Positions 44,689 through 57,594 of a stretch of 64,000 bases of DNA are shown piece after piece. Below the pieces are notes generated by a model. That model was not told the origin of the DNA. It ran no database searches and saw only the letters and a list, made by a program, of their open reading frames with translations. Each line of letters begins with the position of its first letter. Positions within the stretch are counted from its first letter, which is position 1. Source of the stretch: Platynereis dumerilii (taxonomy: Eukaryota; Annelida; Polychaeta; Phyllodocida; Nereididae); NCBI GenBank assembly GCA_026936325.1, contig JAPTHN010000003.1, positions 41,060,011 through 41,124,010 of the forward strand, given 5' to 3'. The position numbers and the translations under genes were made by a program.

Positions 44689-45727
44689 GGGGAGACCGGG
44701 GCTGGTTGTCACAGGGGCAGGTTGTCACAGTGTGTAAAACTTAAACATGCTACTATTTCTATATAAAGCATGCAGGAGCACTGCCATTCTATATGAATAG
44801 CAAAAGGGGAGTGACTTAAACCTATCTGGTGAATATATACCTATATCATTCGTAATATTGATGTCCTATTGGACATTTTTTTAAATTCAGAATTCGGGGC
44901 AGGTTGTCACATTTTCGGGGCAGGTTGTCACACTCTCGGGGCAGGTTGTCACACTTTTGGTTAAGAGCTTGGATACAGGAAGTGGAACTCTGTAGGGCAG
45001 ATCTTGACCAAGAAAAGTTATTTTGGACATATAAGGAATCCTTTACTTGCCCAGTGAAGACCTTAACAAACATGCTACTCTGTACAAGGGTGCTACAAAT
45101 GAAGGCTTACCAATCAGCAGGAAAGCATTCTGGTCTGGAGGAGGATTTTTACGTTTTTTTTGCAAATTTTACATATAAATTTGAAATCGTTTTATTTAAA
45201 CACAATGCAATATCTGGATACATCTTCAGTCATCAATAGCATGTATAAAGCACAAAGTTATATTTGTGTTAGTTTTTTGGTTTAAAAGCCTGGTCCTAAT
45301 AGGTAACAACCAGCTCCAAAAAGTGTGACAACCTGCCCCGCCTTTTTGTGACAACCTGCCCCGATTGATGAAAATTCCAAAAACGGGTGACCAAGGCCGT
45401 TGTTATCAAAATTTTCACTATTTGTTGTTATCATGATTTAAAGAAATGTCTACATGGTAAGTTTATTAACTGTACCTTTTTCAACAACTATTTGATAAAG
45501 ACTAGAATTGCATGCAAGTTGAAGGTAAAAAATTACTTTTCGTGACAGGAAATTTTTAACAGATTGTGTGCCTACCATACTCCCTTCCAGGGGTCAAGAT
45601 TTTTCAAAAATACTCCAGTGGGTTATAAAAGTAATAAACAATGATTGGTTGAGCTGTGTGACTCCATAGTTTAGTGCAATAAAAAGTGTGACAACCTGCC
45701 CCTGTGACAACCAACCCCGATCTCCCC
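44689..45727. mobile_element. TIR element with GGGGCAGGTTGTCACA word, copy 2 (intact, 1039 bp)
   Basis: It is nearly identical to copy 1 at 42506 without the Helitron. Words occur at 44699 and 44714 (+ +), 44897-44955 (+ + +), 45323-45362 (- -) and 45687-45716 (- -). TA flanks both tips. The close similarity of two copies 830 bp apart points to recent local transposition or duplication. Confidence 0.85.
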
Positions 45728-45998
45728 TACCTTTGCCCCACCTTTGTCATATGTTGTATGGCCCAACATTTTATTATAACCAAAAAATTACATAGCGAAA
45801 GGTTTGATTTAAGTTGCTGCTCGGGAGAGAAAACAAAACTAAAACTGAAATATTGCATTAAATTTGGTATATAACCAAGAAATGCTTTAGAAAATAATCA
45901 AATTTGTTTTATTTTAGTTGCAGGAAGTCCTGTCAATCATATGACACAGTCTCAGACAATTTGTACAAATATCAAGGTGATATCAGGATGTTCATCAA
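45728..45998. other. Unassigned sequence
   Basis: No gene or element recognised. Confidence 0.4.
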
Positions 45999-48291
45999 AA
46001 GAATTTGATGTCCGAAAATTATTTTTTCACTTTTTAGAACAGTCCAATGCTGATTTACTCAGTTTGCGTTCAAGATGAAGTCAGTGCTGTAAAATTATGA
46101 TTACAGAAATTGTTTGATGAATAGCAGAGCATGATTTGTCAGGTGGAAGATAAGTCATTTTGTGTAATTTTAGTTTTATTTTCACAACATACCAATTTTA
46201 ATAAAGACTAAACCTGCAACAAATTAAGCGGTCAGTTAGTTCATGTCCAATTGTCCATGGTTGCAGAATTTGCAGAATTTGCAGATATATTACATGAGGT
46301 AACTTCCATACACTTTTGAAAAAAAATCATCTAATCCTGATAATACATCTGTAGGTCAGTAGTTCATAGAGGTGCCAGGTGATCTCAGTGGCCTGCCTTT
46401 GCTTTGTTGAAGATTTTTACCAAAAATAAATCCTGTCTTCAGTCTGGTGAAAATGAGAACTGCATGCTGCATTGCTGCTGCCACCTGGCACAAAAGTTGA
46501 TTTTGTATACATGCTAAAGCATTGCTGTTCCAAGGCCATCAGCACACTCAGAAACAGCCCCTGTGTCTTCCAGACAAAATTGTGTGTGTTCCTCTGATTG
46601 AAATGATGTGGACGCTCCCAGGAGCTCGCGGAATAGCACACTAATCACTAGGTGGCAACACAAGACAGCATATGTTCTGATCTGTGGCAATGCAAGAGCA
46701 GTCAACTTGTAGACAGTCCTATCTTAGCACACCAGCAGGCCTGATAATTATGTAGGTGGCAACAGAGAAAGGAACCATTTAATTTTTAATATTTTGTACT
46801 GAAAATGGAACAACAGCTGACCCTAGGAAAATTACCATCACCCTAATAGCACAATTATAGATTTTTGTCTAAATTCACTGTAAATTAAGGCCTAATAATG
46901 TTTTTTCTTGGAGATGAAAAGGGCAACCTTGCCCCCCTTGCCCCTTCTGGCCAGGGGCAGGAGGGGCAATAGCCCCCCCCCCCTGCCCCCTCCCCTTGTT
47001 CTGGAACCCTTGGGTATAGCTTTAATTCGAAGCAGTTTTTTTTTTCCCATGAAATATTGTTATTATTTGGTCACCCCGGGCCAGTTTGTTTGCTTTGCAA
47101 TTGTGACTTTGCTGTTTTCACAGATTTACTAACAGTATTATATGTGATCTAATAGGCTCTCTGTAACTTCAATGAAAAGACTACTCCATTCAAATATAGT
47201 TGGTAGATAATTATCATAAACTTTAGAGTAGGTCCGGGCAAGAAGCCCGGGTTAGGTGAGAGGCCCCCCCAGGCTTATATCCAAACTTACATTTTTGGTG
47301 CGTTTATCTATTGATAGGATTGAAGCTAGAGGTGTTTTAGGTGACGTCACAAATTTTCAGGGCAAACAGCACCAAACCATAGTAGAAATTAAAGAAACAA
47401 ATGAATGTGCATGGTTTTTGTAACTTTGACTAATTCTTTGAAAGGGGTTGTCAGAAATAACTTTGGAAATTTTTTAAAGTATAATGGATATCTGCATTGC
47501 TTCACTTTATGACCATCACATAAATATGATTTGGCTCATGTTTTTTGCATTTTAGTTCAAAATATAGAGGTCAAATTAAAATATGTGGGTTTGGGGCGAG
47601 AGGCCCCACATGATATGGGGCATGAGGCCCCCTTCACTGGGGGGTCGAAGCTGCTTCAGGAACCATTTCATAATGTGTACTTTACCTTAAATCCTGATAG
47701 AATAGCTAATTAAAATAGAAAAAATTTGGCCCGCAATTGAAACTGGGCAAAAAATATTAAAAAATAAAGGTATGAACAGAAAAATTCTGAAATTCAGAAA
47801 AAGTGAATAGAATGCCTTAAAAATGATAGAAGAACCCTAAGAAATAACTTTTAGGCTGAATGCGCCCGCAAAAAAAATTGCCATAGGATTATAATAGGGG
47901 GGCTTCTTGCCCGATGGGTGGGGTAAGAAGGCCATTTTAAATTTTTTACAAAAATGGCTGTAACTCCTATATTAAAATTTGTAGACATTTGTTTCACTAG
48001 TTATTAGTAGAGTCAAGTGATCCCTTCCTGACAGCATAAGCATTCAAATAATCGCCCATAAAAAGTAGGTCAAATCGCACCTCGAAGTTAAGGCATGCCC
48101 CGACCTACTCTATACTACAACCATACTGGTGCTGATGGGGCGTAAAACGCTAACTCACTCAGACTCACTTCTACTACAATTACCAAAACTATTTGACACA
48201 CAGGCATGGTAATTAACAAATTGTCTTATATTATGTATTGTCGTTAATACCAAAAGGCTAATTATGGTACAGGTGCAATCTAAATATTGCA
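45999..48291. repeat. 2.3-kb duplicated block, copy 1
   Basis: This block is repeated almost perfectly at 49681-51975 in the same orientation. It contains AT-rich sequence, a TTGCAGAATTTGCAGAATTT stretch at 46261, a G/C-run region (46920-46995), the TIR element at 47226-48110 and a short GGGGCGTAAAACGCTAACTC tail like the 3-prime end of a SINE (48135-48165). No gene is seen. Confidence 0.9.
47226..48110 (-). mobile_element. GAGTAGG-ended TIR element (885 bp)
   Basis: The left tip GAGTAGGTCCGGGCAAGAAG (a variant) and the right tip GCCCCGACCTACTC are inverted. TA lies outside both (47224-47225, 48111-48112). GGGGCAAGAAGCCC, GGGGCATGAGGCCC and GGGGCATGCC words recur inside. It is oriented opposite to the copy at 57595. 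A 60-codon frame inside is a conserved-by-descent artefact. Confidence 0.8.
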
Positions 48292-49680
48292 GTTATCTTG
48301 CAAGTAAACTATTCACAGCACTATATAATCCTTATGCCTTCCATGATAAACTTTTGCCTTATATTAAAGAAAACACCAGTATCATCAACCCTTTACAATC
48401 AACTTAAAACCAATCTCAACACTTATAATAATATTTTGAAAAAGACAATCTGTGCTGCTAAAAAAACTATACTATCGCAGCCAGTTCGAGCAATTCAAAA
48501 ATGACATAAAGAACACATAGAAAAAAGAAATAGTCAATCAAACAAAAAATGAACATAAATTAGTTGAAGTATTTAAAATCAATGGTATAAATGTTGCTGA
48601 CTGAACAACAATTGCTGATGCATTCAATAATTTTTTTACTGTTCAAAACAGGCTCCTCCTTGACATCAGGTAGCGCTCCTCCCCGGTCACTCGATTTTAG
48701 TAATAAATTTCCTCCGATAAATTTAACTTTTCAGTTTAGAAAAATTTCAATCAATGAATTATGATATGATTACCAAAAGTAAATCTAAAACCAGCTGCCG
48801 ATGTGATACATTTCTTGAATTCTACTAAAAAAAATTAAGGGTACAATTATTGAACCTCTACTTATAATAATTAATCAGATACTTAACACTGGCATGTTTC
48901 CAGACAAATCAATAATAGCCAAAAAAACACCGGTTTATAAAAAGGGTCCTGAAACAGACATAAAAAATTTCAGGCCAATTTCTGCGTTACCTACCATTTC
49001 TTGAATATTCGAAAAGGGTTTTTTGTTCAGACACATGATTACTTAAAAAGTTACAATCTTTATTATGTTAGTCAATATGGTTTCAGAGAACTTCATTCTA
49101 CAGAACTTGCTGCCTTAGAATTAACTGATCGTATTGTGAATGAAATTGATTCAGGAAATGTGCCACTAACAGTTTTTATGGATTTATCAAAAGCATTTGA
49201 TACTATTAATCATGAAATTCTCCTTGAAAAACTTCGTTACTATGGATTTGGTGGCACGGCATATGGGCCCTCCTGTCCAGTTACCTCAGGAATCGTGTAC
49301 AATATGTCGAATATCAAAATTGTTCTTCCTCTCATTTAAATATTTCTACTGGTGTCCCAACGGGTTCAACCTTGGGTCCATTTTCGTTCCTCATCGATGT
49401 AAATGATGTTTTCAGATAAAGCAGTTTTTTCAAATTCATTGTATACACAGGCAATACCACTTTATATAGAGTAGCGCGGGGCAAGCAGCCCCCCTTAACT
49501 TTGAGGTGCGATTTGACCTACTTTTTGTGGTTGATTATTTAAATGCTTATGTTGTCAGGAAGGGATCACTTGACTCTGCTTATAACTAGTGAAACAAATG
49601 TCTACCAATTCCAGTAAAGGAGTTACAGCCCTTTTTGTAAAAAAAATAAAATGGCCTTCTTACCCCACCCATCAGGCAAG

Positions 49681-51975
49681 AAGAATTTGATGTCCGAAAA
49701 TTATTTTTTCACTTTTTAGAACAGTCCAATGCTGATTTACTCAGTTTGCGTTCAAGATGAAGTCAGTGCTGTAAAATTATGATTACAGAAATTGTTTGAT
49801 GAATAGCAGAGCATGATTTGTCAGGTGGAAGATAAGTCATTTTGTGTAATTTTAGTTTTATTTTCACAACATACCAATTTTAATAAAGACTAAACCTGCA
49901 ACAAATTAAGCGGTCAGTTAGTTCATGTCCAATTGTCCATGGTTGCAGAATTTGCAGAATTTGCAGATATATTACATGAGGTGACTTCCATACACTTTTG
50001 AAAAAAAATCATCTAATCCTGATAATACATCTGTAGGTCAGTAGTTCATAGAGGTGCCAGGTGATCTCAGTGGCCTGCCTTTGCTTTGTTGAAGATTTTT
50101 ACCAAAAATAAATCCTGTCTTCAGTCTGGTGAAAATGAGAACTGCATGCTGCATTGCTGCTGCCACCTGGCACAAAAGTTGATTTTGTATACATGCTAAA
50201 GCATTGCTGTTCCAAGGCCATCAGCACACTCAGAAACAGCCCCTGTGTCTTCCAGACAAAATTGTGTGTGTTCCTCTGCTTGAAAAGATGTGGACGCTCC
50301 CAGGAGCTCGCGGAATAGCACACTAATCACTAGGTGGCAACACAAGACAGCATATGTTCTGATCTGTGGCAATGCAAGAGCAGTCCACTTGTAGACAGTC
50401 CTATCTTAGCACACCAGCAGGCCTGATAATTATGTAGGTGGCAACAGAGAAAGGAACCATTTAATTTTTAATATTTTGTACTGAAAATGGAACAACAGCT
50501 GACCCTAGGAAAATTACCATCACCCTAATAGCACAATTATAGATTTTTGTCTAAATTCACTCTAAATTAAGGCCTAATAATGTTTTTTCTTGGAAATGAA
50601 AAGGGCAACATTGCCCCCCTTGCCCCTTCTGGCCAGGGGCAGGAGGGGCAATTGCCCCCCCCCCCCTGCCCCCTCCCCTTGTTCCGGCACCCTTGGGTAT
50701 AGCTTTAATTCGAAGCAGTTTTTTTTTTCCCATGAAATATTGTTATTATTTGGTCACCCCGGGCCAGTTTGTTTGCTTTGCAATTGTGACTTTGCTGTTT
50801 TCACAGATTTACTAACAGTATTATATGTGATCTAATAGGCTCTCTGTAACTTCAATGAAAAGACTACTCCATTCAAATATAGTTGGTAGATAATTATCAT
50901 AAACTTTAGAGTAGGTCGGGGCAAGAAGCCCGGGTTAGGTGAGAGGCCCCCCCAGGCTTATATCCAAACTTACATTTTTGGTGCGTTTATCTATTGATAG
51001 GATTGAAGCTAGAGGTGTTTTAGGTGACGTCACAAATTTTCAGGGCAAACAGCACCAAACCATAGTAGAAATTAAAGAAACAAATGAATGTGCATGGTTT
51101 TTGTAACTTTGACTAATTCTTTGAAAGGGGTTGTCAGAAATAACTTTGGAAATTTTTTAAAGTATAATGGATATCTGCATTGCTTCACTTTATGACCATC
51201 ACATAAATATGATTTGGCTCATGTTTTTTGCATTTTAGTTCAAAATATAGAGGTCAAATTAAAATATGTGGGTTTGGGGCGAGAGGCCCCACATGATATG
51301 GGGCATGAGGCCCCCTTCACTGGGGGGTCGAAGCTGCTTCAGGAACCATTTCATAATGTGTACTTTACCTTAAATCCTGATAGAATAGCTAATTAAAATA
51401 GAAAAAATTTGGCCCGCAATTGAAACAGGGCAAAAAATATTAAAAAATAAAGGTATGAACAGAAAAATTCTGAAATTCAGAAAAAGTGAATAGAATGCCT
51501 TAAAAATGATAGAAGAACCCTAAGAAATAACTTTTAGGCTGAATGCGCCCGCAAAAAAAATTGCCATAGGATTATAATAGGGGGGCTTCTTGCCCGATGG
51601 GTGGGGTAAGAAGGCCATTTTAAATTTTTTACATAAATGGCTGTAACTCCTTTATTAAAAATTTGTAGACATTTGTTTCACTAGTTATTAGTAGAGTCAA
51701 GTGATCCCTTCCTGACAGCATAAGCATTCAAATAATCGCCCATAAAAAGTAGGTCAAATCGCACCTCGAAGTTAAGGCATGCCCCGACCTACTCTATACT
51801 ACAACCATACTGGTGCTGATGGGGCGTAAAACGCTAACTCACTCAGACTCACTTCTACTACAATTACCAAAACTATTTGACACACAGGCATGGTAATAAA
51901 CAAATTGTCTTATATTATGTATTGTCGTTAATACCAAAAGGCTAATTATGGTACAGGTGCCATCTAAATATTGCA
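49681..51975. repeat. 2.3-kb duplicated block, copy 2
   Basis: It matches 45999-48291 with only scattered differences (for example AGGTGACTTCC for AGGTAACTTCC). The left junction shares AAGAATTTG and the right junction shares TTGCA with the recipient, so there is microhomology at both. It has no target duplication and no terminal repeats of its own. It contains a second copy of the GAGTAGG element at 50909-51794. Confidence 0.9.
50909..51794 (-). mobile_element. GAGTAGG-ended TIR element within duplicated block copy 2
   Basis: It is a duplicate of 47226-48110 with tip GAGTAGGTCGGGGCAAGAAG (intact here) and the same TA flanks. It moved as a passenger of the block, so it is not an independent transposition. 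Confidence 0.85.
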
Positions 51976-53171
51976 ATTTTTTTTGCGACTGCATTCAGCT
52001 TGAAAGTTATTTCTTTGGGTTCTTCTATCATTTTTAAGGCATTCTATTCACTTTTTCCGAATTTCTGAATTTTTCTGTTCATACATTTAATTTTTTGATA
52101 TTTTTTACCCTGTTTTAATTTCGGCCAAATTTTTTAGATTTCAATTACCTATTCTATCAAGATTTAAGGCAAAGTACACATCATCAAATGGTTCCTGAAG
52201 CAGCTCCGAGGCCTCAGTGAAGGGGGGCCTCATGCCCCATACCATGTGGGGCCTCTCGCCCCAAACTCACATATTTTAATATGACCTCTATATTTTGAGC
52301 TAAAATGCAAAAAATATGATCCAAATCATATTCATGTAATGGTCATAAAGTGAAGCAATGCAGATATCCATTATACTTTAAAAAATTTCCAAAGTTATTT
52401 CTGACAACCACTTTCAAAGAATTAGTCAAAGTTACAAAAAAACCATGCACCTTTTATTGTTTCTTTAAATACTCCTATGGTTCGGTGCTGTTTGCTCTGA
52501 AAATTTGTGACGTCACCTAAAAAGTCTCTAGCTTCAATCCTATCAATAAGAAAAAGCACCAAAAATGTGAGTTTAGATATAACCCTTGGGGGGGGCTTCT
52601 CACCTAACCCGGGCTTCTTGCCTCGACCCACTCTATGTTTCTCTTGATTCTTCTAAAGACAATGTTCAGAACTTGAATACCGAATTAGCAAATGTTTTGT
52701 CTTGGCTTAAAGTTAATAAGCTATCTTTGAATGTAGGTAAAACAAAATGTATGATTTTCCACACACGTAGCAAAGTTATCAATCGCCCAGCATTATTTAT
52801 AGAAGACAAAATCCTGGAATACATTGGTACCTTTGATTTTCTAGGTATTGTTATTAATGAGCATCTCAAGTGGAATGATCACCTTGATAAAATAAGTAAA
52901 AACAAATAACTAAGTGTACTTGTATTCGAAATAGATTGAAGAAATTCCTCCATCAGGATGCATTGAAAACTATATATTGTGCCCTTATTAATTCTCATCT
53001 CATTTATGGAATTCTATGCTGGGGCTACAAAGCAAATTCCATATTTAAACCACGAAAAAGGGCAATTCGAGGGGTAGCCAATACTATAATGCCCTCACAC
53101 AGGCCTTATTAGAAAAATTGCATTTGCTTAGTGTTCATGATATTTTGAAAGCAAAATTATATTCAACCACA

Positions 53172-53374
53172 TTACTGGTGATTTCATTAGTATGCGCTTC
53201 TTAGGTTCTAGACCCACCAAACACATGACATTTTTAGTTTATCTGATTGGTTTAGAAACAACAGAACATCACACATTGGATTTATCAAATGTAGTAAGTA
53301 ATGGTTTAGCACTGATTCCTCACAGCCAAGTGTGAATGACAAGAATCATATGGTAATGAAATCACCAGTAAATG
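53172..53374. mobile_element. ~200-bp MITE with TTACTGGTGATTTCATTA ends
   Basis: TTACTGGTGATTTCATTA at 53174 and TAATGAAATCACCAGTAA at 53355 are perfect 18-bp inverted repeats. It sits at the point where LINE G coding similarity ends. The TTA/TAA ends could be Harbinger-like, but this is not established. Confidence 0.7.
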
Positions 53375-53826
53375 ACATGTTTACAACTGCTTGTCACATC
53401 CTTACCCAGATGTTGATAGAAGCATTTGGTAAAGTTTTCCCAGGATAACAATAATAACAGCAAAGAGATGTTACAAACATGCATTGGTAACTGCTACGTT
53501 ATTGTCAGGTGCAAATATTTGCATATTTCATGTGAAGCCAGCATTGTACAAAAACATACAAAATAATCATTTCCATCCTACAGTACCTTGTTATGTTGAA
53601 AACTATCATATCAGTAAATTTTCCAAGTTTCATGATAATCGGAGCATTGGTTCCAGATATTTGAGGTCTTGAACATCCAGAAAATGGTCATTTTTGAGCA
53701 TTTCAGTGTGACATGCAGATTTTGAGCAAAGTTTAACCCTTAATTTGGATGATGATGCACAGCAATTTGTTAATGGAAAGTATGCTCAACTGTGACCATA
53801 GCAGTACTGGTTCTGTGACTATCAAA
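53375..53826. other. Unassigned sequence
   Basis: No gene or clear repeat is seen. Confidence 0.4.
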
Positions 53827-55724
53827 TGCATTTGGATACTCTTTGTATTTGTCTAATAGCCACACACCTTTCTACAACAAAATTGTTCTTCTGCAGTGAC
53901 TGAATTGTTTAGCACCAAAAAAGAAACGCCTGCCTTTCTTGATTTTCAGCTGATCTTCAAAATTGCAGCTTTTCCCAACCCCAATGCCCTTGTTCCAACC
54001 CTAACGCCTTCTGTTCTTGCACCCTATGTGCAACCTGAAACTTTCAGGACCTTAACCAATGATTCGTTCTACTGCTCGGTATTCACTGGAGGGGATAATG
54101 GAGTCTTTGTCAGACTCCGCGAGTCCTCTGTGTAAACTGAAATGGCACAAAGTACCAAAAGGATTCTAGAAATCTTTTCAAGCTGCAGAAGTGGGGCAAA
54201 TAAAGAATAATATTTATATATAGCTGGTCACCCGATGGGGTTTGTCGCTTTTGTAAAATGTGCCGAGTTTGAGATTCTTGCCAGTATAGAGTAATGTGAA
54301 GGCATGCAGCTGCTATTTGCAGGTTCCAGTCAGCTTTCAGTTGGATGAAGTAATGTGGATTGTTTGGGGTTACTACAGCGGGGTGTACAGCAGTACAAAC
54401 ACTGAGAGACTGGAGTTGGTGGAAAATATGATTTTTTCTGAATGCATGACGCAACGTAATTTCTGGGAAACGGATAGTTATATTGGACATAGAAGTGCAA
54501 TCAGCATGGCAAAAGAAGCGGAATTTAGTAGCCTGCAATATGATATGCATTACTGGCCTTGATGTGGCAGGGAAATATATAGGTTCAAGATTTGCATGTG
54601 GAAAATGTGGTTTTCGTCAAACTGCCAATAGGAATATGTGGTACATGGGTAGTTATATTGGCCATAGAATGTCAGTCTGTATATCAAAAGATGCGGAATT
54701 CAATGGGCTTTAAAATTAAATGCATTACAGCCGTTGTTGTGGCAGATAAATACACAGGTGGTACATATTTATGTGGAAAAACGTGTTTTTTTGCCAAATT
54801 CTCAAGATAAATTAGTGTAACTATGGAAATAATGAATGTTGATAGGTAAAAGTTGCCCTATCGGGAACTTCAGATGAATTGACAGGCTTAGGAGTGTAAT
54901 TGAAGGTCTTATGGGTTGAGAGAAAAAAGCCTTATGAGTGAGATGAGATCTCGGCTATGGCTATTATTATGATTAGATTCCAAAATCATAGCATAACCTT
55001 CTGTAATGAATGAACAATGATTTTCTAATTGTATCCTGTGTATATGAAGTAATCAACAGTTCAACTGCATGTTTTTTGGCAGAGTTTCATCTAGTGTCCC
55101 GACCCTTACACCTATAAAAAAATTTCAGTGACATTTCAGCATGTGATATCTGCAAGACTTAAAGCTGTACATATTAGAAATTTGAATTGCGAACTAATCC
55201 TTGTACGCAGAGCAACGTTTCATCATCTTTTTGTTACGAAATTTGTAAATTTTCATTAAGGACATGTTCAATTTATCTTGTGTTAAAACTAGGCTAATCT
55301 TCATGAAAAATGGAAATTTCGAAAATTTGGAACACTTTAGACAGTTCTGTGCACAATTGAAATATGAATGCATGTCATGCTTAGCCAAACAGGTTCAGAA
55401 AGAGATTAAATTTGATTTATTACTTATAGCTAGCTGATTTTGTTGTTCATTCATTGTCTCGTACATGTACTTTGAATTGCAATAAGATTCCAATAAAAAG
55501 CAAAACCTTTATTTTTCACCCTCTTGTCACGCTCTTATTTGCAAATTTCAATTAATTGTGTTTCACCTATTTAAGATCTTTCAATATTTTCCAAAACATG
55601 TACGGACTTTCAGATAAAGAATTGCCAGGCCCCTGTCTGTCATATGAGGCAAATCTCCATTAGTAGGGGATTTGGGTTAGTCAGATATAAACAAACAACC
55701 TTTAACGCCCATTCCAAAAATAGA
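53827..55724. repeat. Large inverted duplication, left arm
   Basis: It pairs with 57129-60018 in inverse orientation. Outer ends share TGCATTTGGATACTCTTTGT and inner ends share CCATTCCAAAAATAGA. Apart from insertions, the two arms are about 1.15-1.2 kb each. The left arm alone carries about 755 bp (54221-54976) that is absent from the right arm. The frame at 53896-54135 is shared between arms by descent and shows no domain. Confidence 0.85.
54221..54976. repeat. Insertion unique to the left arm, with diverged ~175-bp tandem repeats
   Basis: The right arm reads TATATACGGTGTATTCCAAA where this arm has the extra sequence. From about 54470 to 54790 two diverged copies share GTTATATTGG.CATAGAA, then GCGGAATT, GCATTAC and TGTGGCAG..AAATA, then GTGGAAAA.GTG. 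No terminal inverted repeat or target duplication is evident. Confidence 0.6.
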
Positions 55725-57128
55725 TTATATTGGAATCTGCTTCGCTCTATACCTTGCTAGTTCGACGCCTTTAGTTATCAACATTTGCAACCTCTGGGTT
55801 AACTTATTATAGAATAATATGTTATGTGCCAAGTAAATATTTAGATCTGGTGGCACACAATACACATCTTGCTTATTGGTAGTAGGGAAATGTTTCCCTG
55901 TCTAATCTAAATGCCAGATGTCCCAGAAGGCTTACTGAAAACAAACTGAAAACGAGAGTAAATGTTGTCATTTTCCTTACATGTTTTGTCCCTCAAATGT
56001 AAATACTTACTATGAAACAGCAAAGATGGTTACAAAGGTAAACCTTAAGACCTAAGGAGAAAACTTTAATTCATTCATGTAGTAGTTTTCCTAATATTAT
56101 ACTTTAATTTAACAGTAGCGGATCCAATCGAGGGGGAGAGGGGTTGAGGGGGTTCAAACCCCCCCCCCCCTTGGGCCCGACAATTGCTGGATCCGCCCCT
56201 GTTAAAGTGGATATTCGCTGTCAGGTGAGCTGCTGGAGTAAAGCCATGACATTTACCGAACACATTTAATTGAAAAATGAAACATTTGAACAATAAACAG
56301 GAACCATGCACTGAATTTGGCAATTCTTGTACTTTTTAACAAGAAACTTTCACTTTCACTTTTTAGAGTGCGGTTGTCTGGATTTTATTAAAACAAATTT
56401 TACATCATTTATAACTTGGAGGGATTTGCATTGTGTTTATGTGTTATGGTACTTTGGATTTAAAGAATTTTAAGCGCTGATGAGCAGTTTACTGAAATTA
56501 GCCCTATATAAACCCATATTATTAGCTGCTGCCCTCTTGTGTATTGTATACGAAACAGCCTAAAATTAATTATCATCAATTAGGACATTTAGAGGAAAGC
56601 AATTTGGATGAAAAAGCAGCAGTGGCTCCCTATGAGCATGAGGAAGACATGGGGAAAGTTAGAAGGCCAGGCATTAAGTAGGAACTGAGATAAATCCCGG
56701 ACACTGTCATTTTAATATAAGTAAGAAGAAGAAGAATTTTAAGATAATTATCAATAACATTAAAGCAATAATTATGTCAGACGTGTTTGCATTACTGCAT
56801 AATTTGAGTTTCATAGTGGCCTGGCTTGAGGTGTATTCATCATTATCTGACAATATCTGCCACTGACAAATGATTTCCATGTTACATCCCAAATTTAGCA
56901 CAAGCCAGTTATCTGGCCTTCAAACTTGTTGAATGCTCTGCTATCTGCAAAAGTGAATCAGGATTATTCAATGCATGGGGATTTGTCTGTTTACCATTAG
57001 ACAAAATGCAGACCATGTAGGCGCTTATCAGGAATATTTAATATCAATGATTAAAAGAGATTAAGAAGATTTCATCCATTGCCTTCCATGATGTGGCTTG
57101 ATCATAGGAAATCAATTCATTATTATGT
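55725..57128. other. Spacer of the inverted duplication
   Basis: It is mostly unassigned AT-rich sequence with one small MITE (56119-56208). No gene is seen. Confidence 0.45.
56119..56208. mobile_element. Small TTAA-flanked MITE with CAGTAGCGGATCCA ends
   Basis: CAGTAGCGGATCCAATC at the left and TGGATCCGCCCCTG at the right are inverted. TTAA precedes the left tip and TTAA follows the right tip, a TTAA duplication used by piggyBac-like and Kolobok elements. The centre is a G-run/C-run pair. The length is only about 90 bp. Confidence 0.65.
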
Positions 57129-57594
57129 TCTATTTTTGGAATGGGCGTTAAAGGTTGTTTGTTTATATCTGGCTAACCCAAGTCCCCTACTAATGGAGAT
57201 TTGCCTCATATGACAGACAGGGGCCTGGCAATTCTTTATCTGAAAGTCCGTACATGTTTTGGAAAATATTGAAAGATCTTAAATAAGTGAAACACAATTA
57301 ATTGAAATTTGAATTTTGCACCATATATACCTAAATCTTATTAAGGCCTGGTGCAAATAAGAGCGTGACAAGAGGGTGAAAAATAAAGGTTTTGCTTTTG
57401 CTTGGAATCTTATTGCAATTCAAAGTACATAGACAATGAATGAACAAAAAATCAGCTAGGTATAAGTAATAAATCACCTTTAATCTCTTTCTGAACCTGT
57501 TTGGCTAAGCATGACATGCATTCATATTTTAATTGTGCACAGAACTGTCTAAAGTGTTCCAAATTTTCGAAATTTCCATTTTTCATGAAGATTA

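Larger units (their letters stand above)
49469..52633. mobile_element. GAGTAGG-ended TIR element with a 2.3-kb duplicated block inside
   Basis: The left tip GAGTAGCGCGGGGCAAGC and right tip (inverted) GAGTGGGTCGAGGCAAGAAG enclose an element homologous to 57595-58486. It interrupts LINE G at TTTATA/TATG. Between 49681 and 51975 it contains copy 2 of the duplicated block, which replaced about 21 bp of the element present in the 57595 copy. Without the block it is about 870 bp. Confidence 0.8.
48292..53171 (+). mobile_element. LINE G: decayed CR1-like retrotransposon, split by a TIR element (pieces 48292-49468 and 52634-53171)
   Basis: Piece 1 has YNQLKTNLNTYNNILKKTI, IEPLLIIINQILNTGMFPDKS, NFRPISALP, YGFRELHSTELAALEL, MDLSKAFDTINHE (motif A) and a damaged TGVPTGSTLGP. 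It stops in VYTGNTTLY. Piece 2 resumes with VSLDSSKDNVQNLNTELANVLSWLKVNKLSLN, FDFLGIVINEHLKWNDH and LIYGILCWGYK. Many stops and shifts occur. The open parts are 49001-49339 and 52586-52909. The split lies exactly at a TA in the motif C region. Confidence 0.8.
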
